Below are positions 50,172-61,555 of a stretch of DNA of 64,000 nucleotides, in pieces. Made by a program: the position numbers and the translations under genes. How positions within the stretch are numbered: position 1 is the stretch's first letter; each line of letters starts with the position of its first letter. Source of the DNA: Camarhynchus parvulus (lineage: Eukaryota; Chordata; Aves; Passeriformes; Thraupidae); contig NC_044573.1 in assembly GCF_901933205.1 (NCBI RefSeq), positions 27,835,493-27,899,492 on the forward strand, given 5' to 3'. Under the pieces are notes generated by a model. That model worked only from the letters and a program-made list of their open reading frames with translations. It had not been told where the DNA came from and ran no database searches.

Positions 50172-53100
50172 TCTCACTATGGAGCATCTAATAAGATAAC
50201 TTCTGAGATCCCTATCTTGTGAGGTGTTTAATTATACAGAATCATCCTAGAAAATATTAACTGATGTCTGGGTCCTGAATCAAGTGTGAATGAAAGATAT
50301 CTGATCTTGAAATTGTGGGCTGGAAAGGAGGTTGTGGGCCAGCTTGTGGGCTGGCCACGGACCCTTATGCAGAGACAGTTCTTTTGCTGTTTTATAAATT
50401 CTTCATGAGTGTGACATCTTCCCCGGTAGTAAGCAGTTTCAGAAACTACAGACACAGACTTCAGTGCTGTTTGTGGGAGTTTCTAGGTGGTTTTAATGAG
50501 GCACAGAGGTAATTTTGCAGAGTCATGCTGCAAGTAGATGTACCTGTGAGCGCCAGTGTGGGGCTGTGAAAGAACTGGTTTCTTTTTGGAGTGGCAGATA
50601 GAAGAGAAAGTGACAGTCTGTGCAGAAAATCTGTGTGCAGCCTCCTCATGGGGAGAAAACATGAGCTCTTGGAGCATCTACTGAAAATTCATAGAGGGTG
50701 AAGGATTTAAAAGTGAAAGGAAAGGCAGAAAAGAGAGAAAGATGAAACAAATTGTTCTAGAAACCGCAGAAGTTAAAAATTGCAAGTCTTGATTCCTCCC
50801 TCTCTCTCTGCCTGGAATCCCTCTGCATCCATGAGATGTCAGTGATTCAGACTGACATAGGGAAAGCTGAAGAGATAAGAGGGCAATATATGTGGGCATG
50901 TATTGAGGATGTACTGAATTAGTTGGTATTTGTATATGCATCTATCAAGGCAGAGATATACAGAGAAGTTATATATGTGGCTGTGCTGTTGCCATCATAT
51001 AATTTACAGTTCCCAAGGATTATGAGTAGTTCCTGTGCCACTTCTGGCATCATCTTGTGGGATGTGTGACCTGAGGAGTTGTGGGTACTTGAGATAACCA
51101 CGAAGTGCTCCTAGTCTTTCATCTAGCAATTCAGATAAGCACATCTGTGATTTTAAGTGTATGAAGAACAGGGTGTAGATGTGCTTTGAATTATGCCTAT
51201 ACCTCAATGCTTTGCTGAATAAGGGCAGCACAGCAGAGTAATGAGCAAAATTAAAAAAAAAAAGAACCAAACTAAAGGTACTTATTGGGCTATATTTAGG
51301 TCAGGATCTGCAGTTCATTTCTCTGGACACCTGATGCCTCTAGCTAACTGGCATGACTGGGCTGCTCCAGGAATGATATTTTATTCCACTGATCTGACAG
51401 CACCCAAGGTTTTCTTATGCACAAATGTCCATATCACTAAATCACCTCTGCCATTGTTAGTGCTAATTGGCTCCCTGACTGTAACCTCAGAGGAGCTTGA
51501 TAAGCCTGAATGGAAGCTAAAGGCCTGTCTCCCCACACAGTGGCCCTGGGACAACCTGTGAATATATAACAACCTCTGCTTTCACATCATGCTCCCTGGT
51601 CTCGCTACAGAGAGGCTTTCAAAAGCCAGGGCTATCACCCTCACCATTTTCTGTCAGGACTGTTTGCCCACACAAAAGTTGAAGCATGCTAGGCACTGGT
51701 AAATGTTTGCTTTCCATCACATTTTTCTGCTAGTGGGTGCCTGTGTGTGCAGTCGAGTGTGCTGGGCAGGCTCCAGCTCCTGGTAAACAAGAGAGACAAA
51801 CCGGGGACGTGAGCAGAGTGGGAATGCAGATGGGTGTTGGCATGAGGTCAGATGCTTTTACAAAATACCACCCTTCATTTCAGCTGTGTCATGCTTTCTG
51901 ATGTGTCATTTCTTATGATGGATTAGACAAAGCTAGCAATCTTTTGGCAGGCTGAACAAAGCTTATGCAAGAGTAGATCTTTTTAGTGAAATTTCCCTTT
52001 CAGAACCCTTCTGAGAAATCCTAAATTGGCCTGGAAATTCTGCTCTACATGTAGAAGTTCAGTGTGTAATCCTGAACAGAGCGTAAGTTTTGAACAGTGA
52101 TCCTTTGAGGATTAGTCAAAATGTATTCTTTTTCTTGCAAAGAATTTTTTTATCCTTTTCCAAAAGGAGTGATGAGCTTCTCCTATTAATGGAAGAAGAG
52201 AAAGGGAGAAAGGGAGTGGCAGAGCTGACATCTGTAGTTCCTGCATCTGAATTGGGTTCTGTCATTTATTTTATATAACCAGAAAATCTTTTGAGAAAGG
52301 AGAAAGGGATCAGGCTGTGGAGAATGGAAGAATCATTATTTTGTTCCAAGGAAAGTGAAGGAGGAAAACCAAAATTCTGCCAAGAGAAAACCAGTGTTCT
52401 TTGTCCTCTGTCACTTTCATTGCCATCCCAGTTAGTACAGTTGAATCCCAAAGGGAAACAGAAGTAACCAGAAGGTACAGAAGTATTTTCATATGTTTTC
52501 AAAGCATGTTGCCAGTCAAAGCTATTTACATTCTCTCTTTATCTTGTCAGTCGTAGGCCTTGAGGGTTTTCTTGTCTTTTTGCTCTCAATGTGTGTGGGT
52601 GAATTATGGCATCCTCTCTGCTCCCCTCCATCTTCTTTAAGGTCTCTGCTTGATTTCCCAGTGACATGCACACAGATTTTCTATTTGGCAAAATGTGGCA
52701 TCATTATTCCACACTCCACTCTAAGTCTTATGTGTCAGTCTCCTTCCAGCTTTGCAGGTTTTGTTTGCATAAATGAGGGGATTGCAACAAAAAGAATCTG
52801 GATTGGCAGCTCTGAAGACTTTAATCCTCTTTTCATCCACAGAACAAAAATAATGCAACAGCAGTGTGACTGGGATGACTGCTATGCTGGCTAACACCAG
52901 GGACCAAACTGGGGAATTCCAGAACTTAAAAGCACAACCCCTTTTTATAACCTGAGCTGAGGCAAGAGGTCTGTAAGACACCTGTAAGCTCTAGGGGCTG
53001 GGAAGGCAGAGGCAGAGCTGGGCCACAGCTGGCTGCTCAGTTACATGAGTTTGCTCTGGAAATGAACTCTTTCCAAGTGTCTCAGCTTTACAGCATTGCG

Positions 53101-53499
53101 AATCCTGTGCAAGTCACTACCTAAGTGATAACAGTATCTTACTGGCCATACCAGAAACTGGATTCAGTCCTAAGCCTGAGGAAGACTAATCCTTAAATCA
53201 AGTTAATCTTAGATTCTCTGCAGATGTTACTGGTAAATTTACTGGGCTTGTTCTACATTAAGGATTCTGTCATGGGTTACAAGGTTAATGGTGCTCCTGG
53301 CTGTTCCTGATGTCAAGCTCTTGGATGAACTGGGGTAGTCATTTTCCTGTGCCTCATCTGGAATTCTGTGTGCAGAAACAGAGCTGTCCTGCCACAGGTC
53401 TGCCTCAGAGTTCATTGGAAATACACAGGTGGAAGAGGTGGCCCTGTAGTCCATTGTCTCCTTCAGGATCACTGGGATAGAAATGATTAATTAATTACT

Positions 53500-53645
53500 T
53501 TTGTCCCATCTCTCCTTGAAGATCTTGAGTGATGGGAGACTCCACAGAGTCTTGGTACATGACCAAGCTCTTCCCTTACTTTTTAAATGTATTTTCTAAC
53601 GAGCAACCTGCATGTTTTTTGCTGCAGGTTAAGGTTCCATAGGGT
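53500..53645 (-). mobile_element. Degraded CR1 LINE fragment
   Basis: The plus strand shows gatgggagactccacagagt, then ttttctaacgagcaacctgc and gctgcaggttaaggttccat. This is the order of CR1 3'-region landmarks in reverse complement. It is strongly diverged. Confidence 0.5.
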
Positions 53646-56600
53646 GTGTTGTTGATTTCCTCTCTAATCCGTGCCTTTAAATCCTGTTTTTGTACTGGAG
53701 GTTGTTCAGTTGTGTAAAATCCCATGCACACCCCTTGTCTAATGCTTTCCTTCCCCAGACCATTTCTACAGCCTATTAAGGTCATGCTGAGTTCTGACCT
53801 TGTTCTCCACTGTACGTGCAGTCCCGTGCAGCTTAGTGCTAGCAAATTTAGTAAGCATAATCTCTCTTCCATCAAGCAATCTGTAGTGGAAAAAATGGAT
53901 AGAAGCAAGCCAAGGACAAGACATACTGAACAGTTTTGGAGAAACAGCAGTGGCAAATAACTGATACTATTCTCAAAGGTAATCCTTTTTGGTTTTGCAC
54001 TAAGTTCCGAGATCTGGGAAAGTCCTATTTGAATTAAAGGTATTTTAAAATAATTTTTAATAATGTTTTCACTAGCTGTTGTACCAGCTGGATCTCAATC
54101 TCGAGGTTACATTTCACCATTCTGAAATTATTTCACAGAACAGAGTGGCTCTACTCATAGCCTTGATTAGCCCATGGGTCACTTCCAGACAGGTGGCTTA
54201 TCTCTCACTGAGAGGGCTGCACTGCACTGGCTCCAGGGCTGGCTGTGCCAGCCAGGCATCACCAGGCATCACCACGCTGCCTTCACCTGCTAGAACATGG
54301 GCAACTGCTCTCACAGTCAGAGTCAGTGGCAGAAAACACAGGATCTTCCCAGTAAGGTGGGAAATGTGCTGCTGTGTAAACTTTGGCAGAGTTTAGCCCC
54401 AAGATATCAAGTCTGATCTGGGGAGGAGGCTCCACTGTGAGGAGTTCTGGCACATAAGTTTCACAGACCCAGCTGATACCTGCTCATTTAGAGAATAAAT
54501 AAAGCAGGATTTAAGAATTAGTACGCTTACAAGGCTTTTTTTTTTTTCTGGATGGTGATGTCAGGCCTTAAGAAAGATATCTGATATAATTACTTGCAGA
54601 AAACTGCAGGCAGGTAAGCAGCTTCCTGCTTTCCCCACCTCTTCCTACTCCCAACCTGATGTTGAAAAAATACACAGCTGGGGAGCCTTGTGGGAGGTGT
54701 CACAAAGCAGGGGTCTGACCTTCTGTTTGTATTCTGCCTGGGTCATTTATTCACTCTGTTAACAAATGTCTTGAGAGTCCTGAGCCACAGTAGTAAAATA
54801 GGGGTAAAGTTCCATCCACTCAATAAATTCCTCAAGAGACTCCAAGACCTTCAGTAGCCTGCCTGATCTCACAGTCTCCAGAGCAGGTCAGGGCCATCCC
54901 ATAAGACCAACAACTTGAGGAATCACAGAGCTTGTCCCAAGCCAGTGGCCAAATGTTCTGTCAGTCCCAAAAGTGACACTGGCCACAGGGCCCTTCTTTA
55001 GGTGGCGAGAGGAAAAAGACGCCGATGACGCACATCTCAGCCCAGATACGTGTGAGCTGTCGTGCTTATCATTACCATTGTTCATTTGCTGCAAAGCAGG
55101 TGTTAGCTCAGAAAAAACCCATAAAAGCTGCATTCTGGATTGTTTGTTCCTCGTTAAAATGATCTGGGCCCCCGTGGGCATGTGTTGTCTTAATATTCTG
55201 GTGCTGAGAAGTGCCACATTTTCATAATGAAAGCTGTTGCAGGAAAGCAATTCCGACCTCAGATAAAGGGAGAAGATTACGCTTGCCACTCGAGTTATGG
55301 TATTAGAACAACTGATTTTATTTGTTTTCATTTTCCCTGTCAGCTGCTGCTGAACCTCTGTGCAATGTTCTTCAGAGATGTTAATTGTATTTTGTGTGTC
55401 TGGATCCCCCTAAGAAGTGACAAACATTTTCAGTCACAAATTGGATGTCTCTTTTCATTTAAACATCAACTAGGAAAACTAATTTAAGAATGGTGAAGCT
55501 GTTGTTCCAGCAAGGGCCCTAATATGCAGTAGGAGCTGACAGATAGATTTAGGGACATAAAGCAACAAATTCTGTGTTGAGAATGTAAATCTATAAGATA
55601 TTCACTTAATTTTTCCCTCAGCTGGGTCATGACTGAAGAAAAAGAGCCACATGTATGCAGTAGGACAAAATAATGAAGTAACTTCATTCAGTTTTCAGCA
55701 ATACAGTTGCATAATTTAGGTCCAGCACTGAAGTGGACAGAGTAATCTTTGGACAAAGTTCCTCGGGACACCTATGGATGCCTTTGCCTTAAAAAAAGAC
55801 TGGACTGCTTTTTTTAAGTCTTGAGTGAGAAGGAGAAAATAACAGATAACATGCAAAGAGATGAGGAGAACATTGAGTACATGGATCTGTGCAAAGTGGG
55901 ATGAGGGAATAAATTGCAGCTCCTCTGAACAGCTGAGCTACTGAATGGAAAGGGGAGATGACCAGAACCTACACTTCTGACAGAGGTGACTAGGCAAATT
56001 CCCCTAACATGACCAAATCCTTGTGAGGCTGGCACCTGACTACAGTACAGTCTGAGTTCCCTAGATTTGAGAACTCAAGCCCAACCTTGACTCTGTCAGC
56101 AAAACAAACTGGTATTTTAAGAAGAGCTGCCCTCCCCATACTGGAAGACTTCACAGTGCTGAGTAAAGACGAAATGAAGGTGCTCAGCAGGTGTTAGTGG
56201 TTCTCTCAGATGCTCTGGAGAAAAAAGGCCCCTGGCAGAGCACAAATCCCTCTCTCAGGCACCTCTCCTTTCCTACCCTCTGATTCTGCGTGGCCAGATG
56301 ACATGTGGTAAAAGAGCATGTGAAAATCAGGAAGGCAATGGAATATTTTCCTTTTGTCTTCAAGTCAGCGTCCAACACATGTTTCAGAGCTGGAGTTCTC
56401 TTCCCATGAGTTCAGGGTCTGTTGCTCATGGTTCTCAGTTTCAAGCTAGTCTGGGTGTGCTCCAAGCAGAGGGAGCTTTGCAGCATTGAGGCAGCAGACA
56501 CTTTCTGACAGGAATTGTGCTCTCCTGTGAAATGTGCAACAATCCTTGACCAGAGTCAGTCACTGTGCTCTTCAGTAAACGCCTGAAGGTGACTCCAAAT

Positions 56601-59600
56601 GCATGTCTAAGTCACATTTCTCTTGTCTTGGTGCTCAAGAGAAAAGAAGCCATCCTGTAGTTGCTGGAGCAGCAACTGTCAGCTGCTGCGCACCCTCTAG
56701 AACCATGGCCTCAGCTTACACATTGTGGGATGGGCTTTCTTATCTCTAGGTTGGGCAAACCAAATTTCCAGCCTCATGGTCCTTTGTCTTTCCCTGTGGC
56801 TCCAATAACTTCTCCAACAGGAAGTTCAAAGGGCCTTAAAGCAACCTTGGTCCTCCTTTTCGGTTGGTGCCAAGTACAGCATAAAGCCTTGTGGAGAACA
56901 GTTGCCTGTTAACATGGAAATTATTGTGATCAGCAAGGAGGCTGAGGGGACAGGGACTGCCACACTGAAAACTCTTTCTGGAGCAGCTGCATGTTCAGTC
57001 CATGACATGAAAGAGTCACTAAGAGCTTCCTTATTTATTTTCTAATTTTCTATTTCAGGCAATAGGCAGAACTGCAAGAAAGCTAATTCTGAGGGGAGAT
57101 GGCTCTGCCTACCTGCATCCCTCAGGGTGTAACTCATCAGGTACAAGAAGCACACAGCATCTCCCAGAACATCCTGTGGACTGTAAGTCGGGTTCTGGAA
57201 ATTTTACCTGTGCTAAGTAGCATCTTCCTCCACAAGTTGTCCTCCTGCAATCAGTGCAGTAGGTTCCTACCTGAGCGAGGAAGTCAGACAACAGCTGGTC
57301 CTCAAGAGCTGTGAGTTAAAAGTGTAGCAAGCAAGCTGATTTCCATAAAAATGGAAATGAATCAGAGAGGGAAGAACTATATTTGAGTGCAAATGCAAGC
57401 AATTAGCTCAAAGCCATTACTGTAATGGCTAGAAAGACTTTTTTTTTTTAATTATCATTACTGAAATGCATTAGCAATATCTTTTTTTAAAAATGTAAGT
57501 ATACACAGTACAATCCCATCTATCTGCCAGAGCATGAAGTAACCCCATTTCAGTGGTACGTGCAGAGGAGCCTGTGGAAACTCTTAACTACAAATAGAAC
57601 TTTGCACAGGAATATGAATGAAGGCATTACCAGGGAGAACTTGAGAAAGGCAGCTGTGATTAGTGCCAACACAAATATTTGCTCAAATGGGAAGCTGGAC
57701 TTTCAGAACAATTTCTAGGAACACCTGCCAGGCACACCCTGCCTTCCTGGCCCTGAGCTGTGCTGATGCCCCTCTTCCCCAGAGCACTGCTTTTCTCTCC
57801 TTCCCCAGCAGAGCCTTTGGAGGATGCCTGGCTCAGGTACAGAGCTCACAGGCCCATCACAGGGGACTTCCAGGCTGCTGGTGGTGTCAGGAATGTGTGT
57901 TGAATGCAATGGTACTCAAGGTACTCTTGGACAGCCTTGGATTTTTGTTTAAAGAGAGTCATCTTGCCACTTCATCTATTCTCTGTAGTTACATTTGCAA
58001 CTATATGGTTAAAATATATGGTCAATGAATGTAAAATATTTTTCTGTGAAATTTGATGAAAGTGATAAGCTTTGGTTTCATTGAAGCTGGGAGTATGTGG
58101 AGGACTTCTCCCTGATTGTGAGTGGAAGTGGCTTGATTATTAGGTTGCTTTTCTCTCCATCTTCTTTTTGCCTTTGAAACAAGGAAACAAAAAAAGAGAA
58201 AACTCCCAATTCCATACTACAACAATTGTTTTGGCCAAATGCAGAGTTCAGCTTGAAGGTGTTGCAGCCCTGTGGCCCACCTGCAAGGTGAGCTGTGCAG
58301 CCCACATCACTTTCACATCTCCACTGTATTTTTTGAGAGGAACTGTGTCATCTGAGGTAACAGAATGAAGCACTACTTGCATGAGAGCAACTTTAGACAC
58401 ACAGAGGAGGTTCTCAAGCATAATCCAGAGATGATCCGAGGGAGACACACCCCGCTGATGTAAAGAAGTTCAACTATTCATGCAACTCAATCCAGGAACC
58501 ATGATTGCAGTCGTTCCCAGAGCTGACAGAGTCTAGGACAGCAGGAGAAAGGTTCTTCTGGTGAGCTGGGGAAAGTATCTATGTTTTCTAGCTTTTCAGC
58601 ATCATTTATGAATTTAGGACCAAAACTGTGCTTCCTAGGAAAATATTTGCATTTGTAGGGTTTTTCTTGGGCAGCCATAGTAGGGATGGTGTAGGGGTGT
58701 TGAGTTGTGCTCTTGTGGCTCTGCAGTCCTGCTGCAGTTCTGGAAGAACTGTCCCACTTCTCACATAATTTGGTAGAAAAATACCTGGAAAAGCACAGGA
58801 TCACCACCATTACCATTGCAAGTTCCCTGGCAGTATCCTGTCCATGCACAGCCACTGTGTACAAGTGTATTTTTCTCCACACCAGTACTCTGCAAGTATC
58901 TGAGGTGTCACAGTGATGAGAGTGCAGTGCAGCATGACTGTCAGCTTGTCTGAAATTGCAGGGATTTTGCTTTGTTAGACACTTCAGGTGAAGACTTAGA
59001 AGCCAACCTCTGCCTTTGAGTACACCTTCATGGTTCTCAGGGGAGGCAGTAGAAAGAACAGGCAGAAGTGGTGGCAGTTCAATCCTATGTGCAGGAGTTT
59101 CCCCTGCAGGAAGGTGATCGGTTCACCATGTTAGGTGCTTTGGAAGTTCCCTTGTGCACACATGGGCAAGTAATCTGTACCTTCCTTCAGCAGCCTCAGG
59201 GGGGCTGAACCTGGCCTGCAGATGATACAGAAGACATTGTCTGCTGGAGACAGATGTATCATATTTTGTACCTGGATTCAATGAGGTGACAAATGTAAGC
59301 CTGTTTTTTATTACCATGTGGCTGCTGTATTTCTCACAACTGTCTGTCGAGGGTTGCCTGACAGAGACAGAAAGCCCTGGGTTGTGAGTTTCAGTTATTT
59401 ATATTCTAGGTCGCTCTCTGCCATCCTTTCAGAGAGATGACTGATGCCCTCAGCCCTCTGCACAAGGTTCTTTCCTTCCCCTGGAACAGCTCAGGGTGTG
59501 GGTGCTTTCAGCTGGGCCCTCCCCATGTCTAACAGACCCTTGATTCTGTGGTGCTTCAGTTCATGCGCCAAATCTGGGGTGTGCAAGCAGCCCCACCAGC

Positions 59601-60839
59601 TTGTGGCTCAGTTCACAGATGTGGCCAATTCCACCAAACCTGCATTATGGACCAGCAGAAGACCTTCAGGCAGCTGTGGTGCATGACCCTGTGCAAAGCC
59701 AGTCCAACAACAAATGCTGTTGCTGTTCTAGCACTGCTGTAAGTGCAGAGGATATCCTGTGGCCTGGCATGAGCCTGACAGCTCCTATCTCTAGGTGGGC
59801 TCAAAGTCATGGCACTGTGATGCTTTGGTGATAGAAACCTGGGGATGTGGTCCTGGAATGATCTGACAGCACAAAAAAGAGTGACACTCCTTGCCTGCAG
59901 GAGCTTTGCTGGGACATTCTCACTCTGTATGGGCTCATCTCTGAACTCAGGGACTTTTTTCTAGGATGGGTCACAGAGACTCAGTGACTGAGGCCTCTGT
60001 ATGTTCTCAGTTATCCTCTTTCCAATTTACCTTTGTGAGCAGCATGTCCCACTCCTGTCATGTTTTCTGTGTGGGAGTGGGGAGGTGGCAGTCTGGGGCT
60101 GTCACCTTGCTGTGCTTCCCCAGCAGACAGGTTCTGAAGGGGCACAAAGCCCTCTCTTGAGCCCCTGGCTGAAGGTGGCTGCCCTGTGCTGCTTAAATGG
60201 GATAAGGAGTCAGGGCCAGATGAAGGAATCTGCTCATGTCATGCACCATGGCCCCCTGGAGGCAAGATAATGACACTCACCCTGAGAGGACAACCCTGTG
60301 TGGTGGGTCTGGAAGGATTGCAGTGTGACCACTGCTGGGGAAAGGAACACTGGGGTGAAACAAGTAGAGAAGGATTTATTTTCCTGCAGCCAAAGATGGC
60401 CATCAGTTACTGACACAGTCCATTAGTGGAGCTGTTTGTTATACCAACTTAATCGTGTTTTCAGAAAGAAAAGGGGAAAAAATAATCAATATGCCTAGTT
60501 CATTTTAAAACAATAAATAACCACAAGTCTCTCCCCTGCCTTGTACATAGCACTGCTCTCAGCTGGGAGAGTGAAAGGGGGCTGTTTGGCCAGCAGAATC
60601 AGGCACTGTGGATCTCTCTGAACTACTTTCCTGCCTCCAGGTGCTGAAAAGAGGTCTCACTTCCCAAAGGTGATGCATGGAGCAGCTGCAATACCACCAG
60701 TGCCCATCCTGAGCTTTCCCACCTGTCATTTACTCCTTGCTGCAAGCTGTTTTCCTGCTCCAGCCATTTTAGCACAGCAGATCCCAGCACTTGCTGTCCC
60801 AGTCCGTAGCCATGGATGTTATTTCTTCTATTCCAGCAT

Positions 60840-60989
60840 GACCAGCAGGTCGAGAGAGATAGATACAAGGTAGAAATTCACTACTGTGAGGGCAGTGAGA
60901 CACTGGAATGGGCTGCCCAGAGAAGTTGTGGGCGCCCCGTCCCTGTCCGTGTTCAAGATCAGGATGGGAGGGGCTTTGGGCAACCGGGC
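60840..60989 (+). mobile_element. CR1 LINE, left part (interrupted by LTR)
   Basis: Sense CR1 landmarks: gtagaaattcactactgtgagggcagtgagacactgga, then gggctgcccagagaagttgtggg, then ggatgggaggggctttgggcaacc. The element resumes at 61467 after an LTR insertion. Confidence 0.85.
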
Positions 60990-61466
60990 TGTTGTGGTTT
61001 AGGAATGGCACTCCCTAATTTAATGCCCTCTCCCCCACCCTGTGACAGTCCCCCACATCACACACAGCTCACTCCCTCTCCTTCCCCTGAGGAAGTCATG
61101 AAAGGCTCTGGGTTGAGGTAACGACAATTTACTGGAAACACCAATGAGATAAGGGAACAAACAGTAATGGCAACAAATACCAATGGCAACAGTGTAGGAA
61201 AGAGAGGGTGATTGACATGCAAAAATATTCACCAAGCCATGGACAGTGAAAACAAATGTTGGACAGACCCTCTGCGTGCCCATTCTTTGTCCCTACTGCA
61301 AGCCATGCCCACCTTCCTCAGGAAGCAGGAATCCCTTCCTTCTGCCCCCAGCAGTGAGGTGAGCTGGTGTAGAATGACAGCCTGGACATACTCTCATATC
61401 TCCAGGTTCCATCCCCTCATAGCTAATGCAAGAAAATGAACTCTGTCCTGGCCAAAAACCAGGACA
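60990..61466 (-). mobile_element. Solo LTR of an avian ERVL-type endogenous retrovirus, nested in CR1
   Basis: The minus strand begins TGTCCTGGTTTTTGGCC and AGAGTTCATTTTCTTGCATTAGCT and ends CCTAAACCACAACA, the ends of the common avian ERVL LTR. Its TG...CA boundaries are intact. About 477 bp. It splits one CR1 element in two. No internal gag/pol sequence is present, so it is a recombined solo LTR. An obvious target duplication is not visible at the current ends. Confidence 0.82.
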
Positions 61467-61555
61467 TAGATCTAGTGGAAGGTGTCCCCATCCATGGCAG
61501 TGGGGTTAGATTAGATTATCTTTAAGGTCCCTTTGAACCCAAACCATTTTATGAT
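61467..61555 (+). mobile_element. CR1 LINE, right part with 3' end
   Basis: It continues the left part: tctagtggaaggtgtccccatccatggcag, then gattatctttaaggtccctttgaacccaaaccattttatgatttta. It ends in the short ATTCTATG-like CR1 tail. Confidence 0.87.

Larger units (their letters stand above)
49165..60839. other. Intergenic, no gene recognised
   Basis: Beyond one weak CR1 relic (53.5 kb), one GAAT microsatellite and a possibly conserved noncoding stretch at about 54.95-55.4 kb, I recognise nothing. Open frames are short and unsupported. Confidence 0.6.

Noticed and set aside
53576..53956. Minus-strand frame containing LKARIREEINNTPYG, reminiscent of a transposase C-terminus
   Set aside because: The similarity is one short word, and the end of the frame overlaps a CR1 relic. 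No catalytic DDE context is visible.
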